From Dokdonella sp. (GTDB lineage Bacteria; Pseudomonadota; Gammaproteobacteria; Xanthomonadales; Rhodanobacteraceae), in the NCBI RefSeq assembly GCF_019634815.1, contig NZ_JAHCAP010000011.1, positions 26,855 through 90,854 of the forward strand: 64,000 bases of DNA, written 5' to 3'. The notes under the pieces are model-generated. The model saw nothing but the letters and a program-made list of their open reading frames with translations. It searched no databases and was not told the DNA's origin. Below are positions 25,482 to 35,016 of this stretch, in pieces. The stretch's first letter is position 1; the number at the start of each line of letters is the position of its first letter. The position numbers were made by a program, and so were the translations under genes.

Positions 25482-27136
25482 CCACTGGCGCACAGGCCCT
25501 GCTCAAGACCCTAGCCGATGCCGGCATCGAGGTCTGCTTCAGCAATCCGGGCACCAGCGAAATGCATTTCGTCGCCGCACTCGACCATGAGCCGCGCATG
25601 CGTGCCGTGCTCACGCTGTTCGAGGGCGTCGCCAGTGGCGCCGCCGACGGCTACGCGCGGATGAGCGGCAAGCCTGCGGCGACCTTGCTGCATCTGGGTT
25701 GCGGCCTGGGAAATGCGCTGGCCAACCTGCACAATGCGCGGCGCGCACGCGTGCCCCTGCTCAACATCGTCGGCGACCACGCGACCACCCACATGCGCTA
25801 CGACGCGCAACTGCAGTCGGACATCGAAACCGTCGCGCGCAACGTCTCGCCGGGCTTCGTGCGCACTTCGCGCAGCAGCGCCGAGCTGTGCCGCGATGCG
25901 GTCGATGCGATCGCCGCGGCGCGTGGCCTGCCGCATCAGGTCGCGACCCTGATCCTGCCCGCCGATGTCTCATGGAGCGAAGGCGCGCAGCCTTGCGCAA
26001 CACCTGCAGCCGCGGCGCCGGCAGGCATAGATGGCGAGGCTGTGCGGGGCATCGCCAAAGCCATCACCTCCGGTGCACGCACGGCCTTGCTGCTGGGCGG
26101 CGGCGCCCTGCGCGAGGCGGGCCTGCTCGCCGCTGCGCGCGTGGCCGCGCGCCACGGCGTGCTGCTGCTCGCCGAAACCTTCCCGACGCGCCTGGAACGC
26201 GGCGCCGGCTTGCCGCGCGTCGAGCGACTGGCCTATCTGGCCGAACTGGTTCAGGTGCAACTGGCCGGCGTGCAACATCTGGTGCTGGTGGATGCGAAAT
26301 CGCCGGTGTCCTTCTTTGCCTATCCGGGCCGACCCAGTGACCTGCTGCCCGAGGGCTGCATCGTGCACACGCTGTGCGGCCCGGCGCAGGATGCCGTGCA
26401 GGGCCTGGCTGCACTCGTCGATGCGCTCGGTGCGGGCGAGTCGGCGCCGGCCTTGCAGGGCGCGCAGCGCCCACCCGCGCCGCGCGGTCGCTTGACTGCC
26501 GCCAAGGTGTGCAAGGCCGTCGGACATCTGCTGCCCGAGCGCGCAATCCTCATCGACGAAGCGATCACCTCTGGACTGATGCTCGGCGTGCTGACCGCTG
26601 GCGCGCCGCGCCACGACCTGCTCACGCTCACCGGCGGCGCGATCGGTCAGGCGTTGCCGAACGCGATCGGCGCCGCGATCGCCTGCCCCGATCGTCCCGT
26701 GCTCGCGCTGGTGGGCGACGGTGCGGCGATGTATACGATCCAGTCCTTGTGGACGATGGCCCGCGAGCAACTCGACATCACCGCGATCGTGTTCAACAAC
26801 GCGAGCTATTCGGTGCTCAATGTCGAACTCGATCGGGTCGGCGCGGCGGCCGCAAGGGGCAAGGCGCGCGCGCAGCTGGATCTGGACCAACCGCGCCTGG
26901 ATTTCGCGCGCCTCGCGCAGGGCATGGGCGTGCACGGCGTACGCGCCGAGACCGCCGATGACCTGATCAAGGCCCTGCGCTATGCGCTGGAGACGCCGGG
27001 CCCGCATTTGATCGAGGCGATGGTTCCCGAGTCGCTGGGCAAGGCAAAACGCAGGCTCCTGCCGTGGTTGTTGCGCAGCCTGCCGCGCTTGCCGCGCTCG
27101 CTGCAGCGTACGCTCAAGGCGCGCATCGCGCCGTGA
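25478..27136 (+). CDS. Acetolactate synthase-like ThDP enzyme
   Basis: A 552-residue thiamine diphosphate enzyme with the three-domain layout of acetolactate synthase and benzoylformate decarboxylase. It has NPGTSEMHFV and LFEGVASGAADGYARM (activating Glu) in the N-terminal domain and the ThDP/Mg motif VGDGAAMYTIQSLWTM ending FNNASYSVLN in the C-terminal domain. A basic, proline-containing tail (KRRLLPWLLRSLPRLPRSLQ) extends past the usual end. There is no small subunit gene, and the tight coupling to a flavoprotein gene argues against branched-chain amino-acid synthesis. A decarboxylase or carboligase with an organic-acid substrate is likelier. The last 23 bp overlap the convergent AraC gene. 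Confidence 0.75.
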   Translation: MTTGAQALLKTLADAGIEVCFSNPGTSEMHFVAALDHEPRMRAVLTLFEGVASGAADGYARMSGKPAATLLHLGCGLGNALANLHNARRARVPLLNIVGDHATTHMRYDAQLQSDIETVARNVSPGFVRTSRSSAELCRDAVDAIAAARGLPHQVATLILPADVSWSEGAQPCATPAAAAPAGIDGEAVRGIAKAITSGARTALLLGGGALREAGLLAAARVAARHGVLLLAETFPTRLERGAGLPRVERLAYLAELVQVQLAGVQHLVLVDAKSPVSFFAYPGRPSDLLPEGCIVHTLCGPAQDAVQGLAALVDALGAGESAPALQGAQRPPAPRGRLTAAKVCKAVGHLLPERAILIDEAITSGLMLGVLTAGAPRHDLLTLTGGAIGQALPNAIGAAIACPDRPVLALVGDGAAMYTIQSLWTMAREQLDITAIVFNNASYSVLNVELDRVGAAAARGKARAQLDLDQPRLDFARLAQGMGVHGVRAETADDLIKALRYALETPGPHLIEAMVPESLGKAKRRLLPWLLRSLPRLPRSLQRTLKARIAP

Positions 27137-28112
27137 GCGCAGGGCTGTGCCTGCTTTCGCCGCCGCGGATCGGTGCAGCGTCCGGACCTTGTGTTGCGCA
27201 CCGCTTGAGATCGCGCGGCTGCACGCCGAAATGGGCGCGGAACGCCGTGCCGAAATGGCTGAGATTGGAATAGCCAACCGCGTGTCCGGCATCACCGACG
27301 CTGGCCGTTCCGCTGGCAAGCAACTGCCAGGCATGGCGCATGCGAGCCGTCTGGAACACCTGATGCATCGATTGTCCGTAGAGCTCCTGGAATCCCTGTT
27401 TCAGCCGAAATGGCTTGAGGCCACAGCTGCGCGCCAGCTCCCTTGCGTCGGCTGGACTGCTTAGATCTGCGAGCAGCAGTTGATGCGCCTTGAGTACGCG
27501 CTCGCGCTGCGCCGGTGTCAGGGCCTGGGCACGTGACTGGGTTGGCGCGCGCAGCAGTCGCGCCAGCAGCTCAAGGCACTTGGCGTCACGCAACAAGCTG
27601 CCGCTGCTGCCATCGGCCAAGGTCTCGAGCAGCTCGGCGACGCTGCGCAGGAGCTGGCTCGATGCGCAGCCCATCGAAGGCTCGGAAGCGCTCGTGAGAC
27701 GTTCTAGCAGGCGGCGGCCGTCGTCGCCGGCCAGTTGCAGCAAGCGAGGGCAGTTCACGCTCAGCGCCAAATGCCTCGCACACGCACTGGCTTCGATCGT
27801 CGGCAATGGACAACCCGGCTCCAACCGCCACAGGACAAAGCCATGCGGGTTGATGCGCTGCGCCGATGCCGCGCCGCGCAGGGTGGCATGCCCGCGCAAC
27901 CAGATCTGCACATGCAGGCTTGGCTCAACCGGTTCGGGCCAGCGCACCGCGCCGCAGTCGACGACACAGGAAAGCCCGTTTGCAAGCCGGTGCGAGAGCT
28001 GGCCACCGCGATCGAGCGTCGTCGGATCCACCCGATCGGAATCGCCCGATTGGCGGCGGATTTCCCTGCGGGCGGACTCTGCGGCCTTCGTTTTCGGGCA
28101 ATGGGCTTGCAT
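27114..28112 (-). CDS. AraC-family regulator (PchR-like)
   Basis: A 332-residue regulator. The C-terminal AraC domain (about residues 200-300) shows both helix-turn-helices: ARELARSCGLKPFRLKQGFQ and SVGDAGHAVGYSNLSHFGTA, then FGVQPRDLKR. The N-terminal 190 residues lack an obvious cupin and resemble PchR-type siderophore sensors. It is divergent from the TonB receptor at 28180 with a 67-bp shared promoter that contains a Fur-like site, the layout of ligand-activated iron-uptake operons. Its 3' end overlaps the ThDP enzyme gene by 23 bp. Start at 28112 is the first ATG; a later start is possible. Confidence 0.8.
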   Translation of the reverse strand: MQAHCPKTKAAESARREIRRQSGDSDRVDPTTLDRGGQLSHRLANGLSCVVDCGAVRWPEPVEPSLHVQIWLRGHATLRGAASAQRINPHGFVLWRLEPGCPLPTIEASACARHLALSVNCPRLLQLAGDDGRRLLERLTSASEPSMGCASSQLLRSVAELLETLADGSSGSLLRDAKCLELLARLLRAPTQSRAQALTPAQRERVLKAHQLLLADLSSPADARELARSCGLKPFRLKQGFQELYGQSMHQVFQTARMRHAWQLLASGTASVGDAGHAVGYSNLSHFGTAFRAHFGVQPRDLKRCATQGPDAAPIRGGESRHSPALTARCAP

Positions 28113-28134
28113 CTTCGGGTAATCGGTTGCGGAT

Positions 28135-28153
28135 GCGAATCGTTATCATTTCG
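28135..28153 (+). promoter_or_regulatory. Candidate Fur box between AraC gene and TonB receptor
   Basis: GCGAATCGTTATCATTTCG matches 12 of 19 bases of the Fur consensus GATAATGATTATCATTATC, with the central TTATCATT intact. It lies 27-45 bp before the TonB receptor start and could serve both divergent genes. The match is moderate. Confidence 0.45.
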
Positions 28154-28179
28154 ATCAGTATCCCATAGATCAAGCCCCC

Positions 28180-30156
28180 ATGACACGACCAGACTTCCTG
28201 CCTTCGTTCCGCACCCGTGCCCTTGCCCCGGCAAGGCTTTCGACTCCGCCGAGGGCCATCGTGCTTGCCCTCCAGCTGGCGCTTGTGCCGGCGTTCGTCC
28301 ACGCGGAGGCCGATCCCAACGGCGAATCGGCCGAACTCGCCACGGTCACGGTCACGGCCACCCTGTCGGAACAGGACACGCGCACCGCGCCCGCCTCGAC
28401 CACGATCGTGCAGCGCAAGGAGCTGGACACCCTCAATCCGCAGAACCTGCTCGAAGCCGTGCGCGAGGTGCCCGGGGTGACTCTGTCGCCACGCCAGGTT
28501 GGCGGCCGCAAGACCTTGTCCCTGCGCGGACTGGAGGGCCGCCACGTGCTGACCCTGGTCGATGGCAGGCGCATCGTCGCCACCGACGATGTCGTGGGTC
28601 ATTCCGACTATCAATATGGTTGGTTGCCGATGGCCGCAGTCGAACGCATCGAAGTCATCCGCGGTCCGATGTCCACCTTGTATGGCTCGGAAGCGCTCGG
28701 CGGAGTGATCAACCTCATCACGCGGCGCCCGGGCGACCACTGGCAAGGCGAGTTGAACTTGCGTGGTGCGAGCAGCGCCGACAATGACGGCCATCGTCAG
28801 GGTGCGGGCTCGGTGTATGCCGCGGGCCCGCTGGGCGATCAGCTCGATGTGCGCCTGAGCGGCATCAGTGGCTACACCCCGCAAGTGGCCGACCGCGACG
28901 ATCCACGCTACGCGGAACTCGAAGGCAACCGCACACATGCGGGCACCCTTGGCGCCACGCTTGGACTGGGCGAGCACCACAAACTGGAGTTCAACCAGTT
29001 CCAGGGCTACGAGCAGCGCTTCTACGACGACGTCTCGCGCACCGGCACCTCGTACGTCAACACCTACGACATTCGTCGGCACCAGAGCGACCTGGCCTGG
29101 CGTGCGGATTTCGCCGGCTGGCGCGGACAACTGCGTGCATATTCCGGCGAGACCAGCATCATCAACCACCGTACCGCAGGCGTCGCACCGACGCGTGCGC
29201 AGGCCTTGGCCGACAAGGTGCTCGATGGCTTTGTGGTTTCCGACTTCGGCCAGCAAACCCTCACCTTCGGTGGTGAGGCACGCCGCGAGGAACTCAGCAA
29301 CGCCGGCCTGCTCAACGGTCACGACGCCGCCGACCACAAGGCGCTGTTCGTCCAGGACGAAACCAGCTTTGGCCACGCCCTGCACCTGACCGCCGGCCTG
29401 CGCTACGACCAGCACGAACTGTTCGGCCACGAATTGAGCCCGCGTGCCTATCTGGTCTGGGAGGCCACCCCGGAACTGGTGATCAAGGGCGGCTACGGGC
29501 ATGCGTTCAAGGCGCCCACGCTCAAGCAGATCTCGCCGAACTATGTCGGCGCCGAAGGTCCGCACACTTTTCTGGGCAATGCCCATATCCGCCCGGAAAC
29601 CCTGGATTCCTTCGAGCTCTCCGCCAACTGGCAAAAAGGTCCGTTCACCCTGCAGGCCGCTGCATTCCACAGCTCGGTGGAAGACCTCATCACCTATCGC
29701 TTGCTGCGCGTTGAAGGCCCGCGGCACGTCTACCAATACGACAACGTCGACGAAGCGCGCATCAACGGCATCGAAACCGGCTTCGCCTGGGACCTTGCTG
29801 CCGGCTGGTCGTGGCAAACGAGTCTGGCCTGGCTGGACAGCAAGGACGGCAACAGCGGCAAGGAGCTGGAGTACCGCCCGCGCCTGAGCGGCACCTCGCA
29901 CCTCGACTGGAACGGCGCCGATGGCTGGAGCGCGCGCGTGGGCGTGCAACACGTCGGACGCCAGTATTCGGCGCAGGGCAATCTCCCTGCTTACCGCCTG
30001 TGGAACCTGCGCGTGAGCAAGGCGATTGGCACGCACGTGGACTTGCAGCTTGCCGTGGAGAACCTCGGCAACCTGCGTCTGGCCGATGAATCCCCCCTGT
30101 TCGGTTACGCCGAACGCGGCCGCACGATCTCGGCCAATGTCCGCTACCGCTTCTGA
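28180..30156 (+). CDS. TonB-dependent receptor (HmuR/BtuB-type), first gene of the CobN-like operon
   Basis: A 658-residue outer-membrane receptor. A long N-terminal region with a signal sequence (to about residue 42, FVHA) precedes a TonB box-like ELATVTVTAT, a plug domain (residues 60-185, with SLRGLEGRHVLTLVDGRRI and VIRGPMSTLYGSEALGGVIN) and a barrel ending RTISANVRYRF. In the barrel, FKAPTLKQ and GNAHIRPE resemble the FRAP and NPNL boxes of heme receptors, with His residues between and near them. The next gene begins 14 bp later. Heme or another metal-tetrapyrrole is the likely ligand, by context. Confidence 0.85.
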   Translation: MTRPDFLPSFRTRALAPARLSTPPRAIVLALQLALVPAFVHAEADPNGESAELATVTVTATLSEQDTRTAPASTTIVQRKELDTLNPQNLLEAVREVPGVTLSPRQVGGRKTLSLRGLEGRHVLTLVDGRRIVATDDVVGHSDYQYGWLPMAAVERIEVIRGPMSTLYGSEALGGVINLITRRPGDHWQGELNLRGASSADNDGHRQGAGSVYAAGPLGDQLDVRLSGISGYTPQVADRDDPRYAELEGNRTHAGTLGATLGLGEHHKLEFNQFQGYEQRFYDDVSRTGTSYVNTYDIRRHQSDLAWRADFAGWRGQLRAYSGETSIINHRTAGVAPTRAQALADKVLDGFVVSDFGQQTLTFGGEARREELSNAGLLNGHDAADHKALFVQDETSFGHALHLTAGLRYDQHELFGHELSPRAYLVWEATPELVIKGGYGHAFKAPTLKQISPNYVGAEGPHTFLGNAHIRPETLDSFELSANWQKGPFTLQAAAFHSSVEDLITYRLLRVEGPRHVYQYDNVDEARINGIETGFAWDLAAGWSWQTSLAWLDSKDGNSGKELEYRPRLSGTSHLDWNGADGWSARVGVQHVGRQYSAQGNLPAYRLWNLRVSKAIGTHVDLQLAVENLGNLRLADESPLFGYAERGRTISANVRYRF

Positions 30157-30169
30157 GAGGGACACGCCC

Positions 30170-33100
30170 GTGAAGCTCAGTTGCCTTCGTGCCGCCCGCG
30201 CCTGCCTCCTGTCGTTGATGCTGCTGATCCCATGCGGCAATGCGCTGGCGCGTTCGGCATTGTTCATCGCCACCAGCAACGTGCCGCAAGGCAAGTTCAA
30301 GGTACTGGCCGAAATCGCCAAGTCGCATGGGTTTGATGTCGAGGCCCTGTATCTGGACAAGATCCCGGCCGACGCCGGCGCCGAGGTCCTTGCCGGGCGC
30401 GATGTGGTGCTGATCGACAGCTATCTGGTCGACGCCGTGCGCGCCAAGCTCGGCAAGGCGCTGGCCGCGACCAGCGCGCCGGTCGTCTTCGTGTGGGACA
30501 AGAAGCCCGACGGCAGTGGCATGCCAAAGGCCGTGATCGACCGCCTGGCCAGCTACTACTCCAATGGCGGCCGCAAGAACTTCGATCACTTCTTCGCCAC
30601 GCTCGCGGCAACGCTCGAGGGCAAATCTACGGCGGCGATCCCGGACCCGATCCTGGTGCCGGAAGCCGGCATCTACGACCCTGCCGCACCGCAGGTGTTC
30701 GCCGATCCGCAGGCCTATCTGGACTGGAAGCGCACGGCCGCCGATGTCGGCAAGCCGGTGATTGCAATCGCGTTTCACGAGCAGGCCATTGCATCCCTGC
30801 AAAGCGCCTTGATCGATGCCCTGATCGAACGGGTCGCACGCGCAGGGGCAGTACCGATGGCGGTGTTCTATCCGGCAATGGAAAAAGGCGCGATGAGCCG
30901 CGTGCTGGCACCGCAGGGAAAGCCGCTGGTCGATGCCGTCATCAGCACGCGCATCATGCTCGGCCCCGACGGGCCGCGCGCGGAAATGGAAAAACTCGGC
31001 GTGCCGGTGATTCAGGCCATGCCCTATCGGCGCGGCGATGAAGCGGCTTGGCGTGCCGACCCCCACGGCGTGAATGTAATGGACGTGCCCTTCTACATGG
31101 CGCAGGCCGAATATGCCGGCATCTTCGACATCCAGGTCGCCTCGGCAATGGACGCGGCCAGCGATCAGCTGCAGCCGATCGATGCCCAGCTCGATGCGGT
31201 CGTCACCAAGGCGATGAACCTCGTTGCCCTGCAGCGCAAGAGCCCGCACGACAAGCGCGTGACGATGTTCTTCTGGAACTATCCGAGCGGAGAAAAGAAC
31301 CTCGCGGCCTCTTTCCTCAACTTGCCGGCGAGCCTGGCCACCACGCTCGCTGCGCTCGAATCCGCCGGCTATGACACGCGCAGCCTCGACGAAAAGGAAT
31401 TGTTGCCGCGCCTGCAGCGCCTGCTCGAACCGTACTACCGCAAGGGCAAGCTCGAGGGCTTGCTCAAGGATGATCTCGCCGCGCAGCTGCCGCTGTCGGC
31501 CTATCGCCAATGGCTGGACACACTGCCGCAGGCCACGCGCGAGCGGCTGCTCAAGGACAGTGGTGATCCGGCCGCATCACCGATGTTGCTCGGGACGGGC
31601 AAGGACGCCCATTTCGTGATTCCGCGACTGGCGCTGGGCAAGGTCGTCTTGCTGCCACAGCCGCCACGCTCGGGCGCGATCGACGACAAGGAAAAGGCGA
31701 TCTATCACTCGACCAGCGCCGCACCGGATCATTTCTATCTGGCCGCCTATCTGTGGGCGCGCACGCATTCTGATGCCTTCGTCCACTTCGGCACCCACGG
31801 CACGCAGGAGTGGCTGCCAGGCAAGGAGCGTGGCCTTGCGATGGATGATGATCCGATGCTCGCGGTCGGCAACGTGCCGGTGATCTATCCGTATATCGCC
31901 GACAACATCGGCGAAGCCCTGCAAGCGCGCCGCCGCGGCCGCGCCGTGATCATCAGTCACCAGACCCCGCCGTTCCGGCCGGCCGGACTGCACGACGAGC
32001 TGACGCAAATGCATGACCTGCTGCATCAGTGGCAGGGTCAGATCGACGGCAGCGTGCGCGAGCAGATCAAGGCCGATCTCTTGCGCAAGGTCGCCAGCGC
32101 CCACATCGCCACCGATCTGGGTTGGAGCCAGCAGCGCGCCGGCAGCGAATTCCCTGCCTTCATCGACGTTCTCCATGCCCATCTGCACGAGCTCGCACAG
32201 ACGGCGCAGCCCTTGGGTCTGCACAGTTTCGGCAGCGCGCCGGAGACCGAACACCGCCTGGCCACCGTGCTGCTGATGCTGGGCAAGCCCTACATCGACG
32301 CAGCCGCGCGTCAGGCCGGCGCCAGTGCCGGCCAGCTCGACGAAACGCTCGCCATCGACTACGACAAACTCGTGCAGTCGCCACCGTATCGCCTGCTGCA
32401 GGCAACGCTGGTCGACGGCAAGCCGCCCGCGGGCATCGACAAGGAACTGGCCGCCGAACTCGATCGTGCGCGCGGCCTGTACGCATCCATCGGCGCAGGC
32501 AACGAACAGCCCGCCTTGCTGCGCGCGCTCGCTGGCAGGCACATTCCGACTTCCTATGGTGGCGATCCGATCAAGCAGCCCGACGCCTACCCGACCGGAC
32601 GCAATCTCTATCCCTTCGATCCGTCGCATGTCCCGACCAGGCAAGCATGGGAAGCCGGCAAGCAGGCCGCCGAGGCCCTGCTCGAAGCCCATCGCAAGGA
32701 ATCAGGCAAGACACCCGGAAAAATCACCTTCAGCCTGTGGTCGGTCGAAACCATGCGCCATCAGGGCCTGCTCGAAGCACAGGCACTGTGGTTGCTCGGT
32801 GTCGAACCGGTGTGGGACAAGGGCGGTCGCGTCGAGGACGTGAAGCTCGTCGATCGCAAGACCCTGGGACGTGCGCGCGTCGACGTGGTGCTGTCGATCA
32901 CCGGCCTTTACCGCGACCAGTTCCCGAATGCGATCAAGCAGCTTGCACGCGCCGTGGAGTTGGCAGCCCAAGCCAAGGAAGACGACAACGCGGTTGCGCT
33001 CAATGCGCAGCGCATCCAGGCCGATCTGGTTTCCCAGGGCATCGATGCCGCGGCAGCGGCAAACGCGGCGCAAACACGCATATTCTCCTCGGCATCGGGT

Positions 33101-34099
33101 CGCTACGGCACCGGCCTCGATGACGCCACCGCAGCCAGCGATACCTGGGGCGGCAAGGCCGAGGGCGACAAGAAACTCGCTGCTCTGTATCTGGACAAGA
33201 TGCAGTACGCCTACGGACCCGACATGACGCGCTGGGGCGAGCGCGGCGTCGGCGGCAACAGCACTCTCAATCTGTATGCAAGCCAGCTCAAGGGAACCGA
33301 GGGCGCGGTGTTGTCGCGCACCTCCAACACCTACGGCATGCTGACCACGGATGATCCGTTTCAATATCTGGGCGGCATCGGTCTGGCGGTACGCGCTCTC
33401 GACGGCAAGGAGCCCAAGCTCTACATCTCCAACCTGCGTGGCGGGGGTGCCGGCAAGGTCGAGTCCGCTGCCGGCTTCCTGGCCAAGGAACTGAGCACGC
33501 GCGAGTTCCATCCCGGTTACATCAAGGCGCTGATGGCCGAAGGCTATGCCGGCACCTTGAGCGTGCTCGAATCCACCAACAACCTGTGGGGCTGGACCGC
33601 AGTCTCGGATGCGGTGGTGCGTGACGACCAGTGGGAGGAAATGGTCAACGTCTACGTGCGCGACAAGTTTCAACTCGGCATCAGGCAATGGTTCGAGAAG
33701 GACAATCCGCACGCCCAGGCTCAGATCATCGAACGCATGCTTGAAGCCGCCCGCAAGGGCTATTGGCAGGCATCCGAAGCCACCGTCAAGGAACTCAAGG
33801 CGCGCTATCAGGATCTGGCGCAGCGGTTCGACGTGAAGACCGACAATCAGGCCTTCCTCAAATACCTCGCCAGTGGCGAGCTCGCCGAGTTCACTCCGAG
33901 CGGCGCGGCGATAGCCAGCGCTGCGCAGGCCGCGCCAAGCCAAGCACCGATGCAACAGGTGGAAGGCATCAAGCTCGAGAAGCAAGCAGCCAATGCCGAC
34001 GCTCCGCACGATCCGCGCCCGCCGTGGATCCCCGCAGTCATCACCCTCGTCATCGTTGCCGGCATGGCGCGCCAATCCCTGCGTCGCCACGTCGCCTGA
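30170..34099 (+). CDS. Exported CobN-like chelatase (HmuS-type)
   Basis: A 1309-residue protein of the CobN/magnesium-chelatase H subunit family. Conserved blocks include HFGTHGTQEWLPGK, TRWGERGVGGNSTLNLYASQ and NLRGGGAGKVESAAGF. Unlike cytoplasmic CobN it has a signal peptide (about residues 1-27, GNALARS) and a C-terminal membrane helix (WIPAVITLVIVAGMA), so it should face the periplasm and be anchored. No cobS, cobT, chlI or chlD is nearby. In Bacteroidetes the same order (TonB receptor, CobN-like HmuS, MotA/ExbB-like, DUF2149) is a heme uptake system in which HmuS removes iron from heme. I start at GTG 30170 because it opens the signal peptide. Confidence 0.8.
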   Translation: MKLSCLRAARACLLSLMLLIPCGNALARSALFIATSNVPQGKFKVLAEIAKSHGFDVEALYLDKIPADAGAEVLAGRDVVLIDSYLVDAVRAKLGKALAATSAPVVFVWDKKPDGSGMPKAVIDRLASYYSNGGRKNFDHFFATLAATLEGKSTAAIPDPILVPEAGIYDPAAPQVFADPQAYLDWKRTAADVGKPVIAIAFHEQAIASLQSALIDALIERVARAGAVPMAVFYPAMEKGAMSRVLAPQGKPLVDAVISTRIMLGPDGPRAEMEKLGVPVIQAMPYRRGDEAAWRADPHGVNVMDVPFYMAQAEYAGIFDIQVASAMDAASDQLQPIDAQLDAVVTKAMNLVALQRKSPHDKRVTMFFWNYPSGEKNLAASFLNLPASLATTLAALESAGYDTRSLDEKELLPRLQRLLEPYYRKGKLEGLLKDDLAAQLPLSAYRQWLDTLPQATRERLLKDSGDPAASPMLLGTGKDAHFVIPRLALGKVVLLPQPPRSGAIDDKEKAIYHSTSAAPDHFYLAAYLWARTHSDAFVHFGTHGTQEWLPGKERGLAMDDDPMLAVGNVPVIYPYIADNIGEALQARRRGRAVIISHQTPPFRPAGLHDELTQMHDLLHQWQGQIDGSVREQIKADLLRKVASAHIATDLGWSQQRAGSEFPAFIDVLHAHLHELAQTAQPLGLHSFGSAPETEHRLATVLLMLGKPYIDAAARQAGASAGQLDETLAIDYDKLVQSPPYRLLQATLVDGKPPAGIDKELAAELDRARGLYASIGAGNEQPALLRALAGRHIPTSYGGDPIKQPDAYPTGRNLYPFDPSHVPTRQAWEAGKQAAEALLEAHRKESGKTPGKITFSLWSVETMRHQGLLEAQALWLLGVEPVWDKGGRVEDVKLVDRKTLGRARVDVVLSITGLYRDQFPNAIKQLARAVELAAQAKEDDNAVALNAQRIQADLVSQGIDAAAAANAAQTRIFSSASGRYGTGLDDATAASDTWGGKAEGDKKLAALYLDKMQYAYGPDMTRWGERGVGGNSTLNLYASQLKGTEGAVLSRTSNTYGMLTTDDPFQYLGGIGLAVRALDGKEPKLYISNLRGGGAGKVESAAGFLAKELSTREFHPGYIKALMAEGYAGTLSVLESTNNLWGWTAVSDAVVRDDQWEEMVNVYVRDKFQLGIRQWFEKDNPHAQAQIIERMLEAARKGYWQASEATVKELKARYQDLAQRFDVKTDNQAFLKYLASGELAEFTPSGAAIASAAQAAPSQAPMQQVEGIKLEKQAANADAPHDPRPPWIPAVITLVIVAGMARQSLRRHVA

Positions 34100-34117
34100 A
34101 TCGTTCAAGGACCCGTC

Positions 34118-34636
34118 ATGAGCCAGCTCCTCGAAACCCTGATGTACCAAGTCGGCCAGATCTTCCTGCCGATCTCCCTGGTCGCGATCGCGGCCTTGTT
34201 CGTGTACGCGCTGTTTGCGCTCGGCGAATTTGCCGCCTTGCGCTGGCAACGCCGCCGTCCGCCCGGCGCCTGCCCCGGCTACGCCCTGCTGCAATGGGCC
34301 GCGCGACACCCGCAGGCGAGTGAAAGCGAGCGCGAAGTGGTCGCCCACCGCATGCTGGAACTGCCGCGCATCGCCACCCGCACCGCACCGATGCTCGGCC
34401 TCGTCGCCACCATGATCCCGATGGGGCCCGCGCTCAAGGCGCTCGCGGGCGGCCAGATGGATGCTGTCGCCGACAATCTCGCCATCGCGTTTTCGGCGGT
34501 CATTCTTGCGCTCATCACTGCCGCGATCACGTTCTGGATCGTTTCGGTGCGGCGCCGCTGGCTGGCCGAGGAATTGGTGTGGCTTGCCGGCAATCGTCTC
34601 GCACGTCAGCCGCGCGAAACAAGGGAAGCAGCATGA
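34118..34636 (+). CDS. MotA/TolQ/ExbB-family proton-channel-like protein
   Basis: A 172-residue membrane protein with an N-terminal helix (about 15-38), a cytoplasmic loop (RWQRRRPPGACPG), and two C-terminal helices holding the ExbB core (APMLGLVATMIPMGPALKAL, then AIAFSAVILALITAAITFWI). These are the features of ExbB/TolQ, which with an ExbD-like partner powers TonB. It starts 18 bp after the chelatase stop and overlaps the DUF2149 gene by 4 bp (ATGA). It probably energises the operon's own receptor or chelatase complex. Confidence 0.85.
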   Translation: MSQLLETLMYQVGQIFLPISLVAIAALFVYALFALGEFAALRWQRRRPPGACPGYALLQWAARHPQASESEREVVAHRMLELPRIATRTAPMLGLVATMIPMGPALKALAGGQMDAVADNLAIAFSAVILALITAAITFWIVSVRRRWLAEELVWLAGNRLARQPRETREAA

Positions 34637-34971
34637 AGTTCCTCGACGATGAAGCCGACGATCCGATCCTCTCCGTGGTCAACCTGATCGACGTGTTCCT
34701 GGTGGTGATCGCCGCCCTGCTGATCACCGTGGCGAAGAACCCGATCCTGAAAATGATGCAGGCCGACAACGTCACCATCGTGACGGATGCCGGCCAGGCC
34801 AACATGGAGATGCTGGTCAAGCAAGGCGAGAAGATCGAACGCTTCCGTGCCAATGGCCAGAGCGGTCAGGGTGAAGGCACCAAGGCCGGTGTCGCCTGGC
34901 GCATGAAGGATGGCAGCGTGGTTTACGTGCCGGAAGCGGCAACGACGAAAGCGACGGCAAGCAAGCCCTGA
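34633..34971 (+). CDS. DUF2149 protein, ExbD-like partner
   Basis: A 112-residue protein with a short cytoplasmic N-terminus rich in Asp (MKFLDDEADDPI), one membrane helix (LIDVFLVVIAALLITVAKNP, about residues 17-36) and a periplasmic C-terminal domain. This is the DUF2149 family, whose topology matches ExbD/TolR; the Asp at the membrane entry (LIDVF) could be the proton-carrying residue. It is coupled to the ExbB-like gene by ATGA. Family members are found next to CobN-like genes, so the pair likely forms a dedicated proton motor. Confidence 0.8.
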   Translation: MKFLDDEADDPILSVVNLIDVFLVVIAALLITVAKNPILKMMQADNVTIVTDAGQANMEMLVKQGEKIERFRANGQSGQGEGTKAGVAWRMKDGSVVYVPEAATTKATASKP

Positions 34972-35016
34972 ACCAGGACGCATTCCTGCCGACCTCCGGT
35001 CGGCAGTCGGCAGGGC

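Noticed and set aside
30170..34099. Cobalamin-synthesis cobaltochelatase CobN
   Set aside because: It has a signal peptide and a C-terminal membrane helix, no cobS/cobT or other cobalamin genes nearby, no B12 riboswitch, and Hmu-type neighbours.
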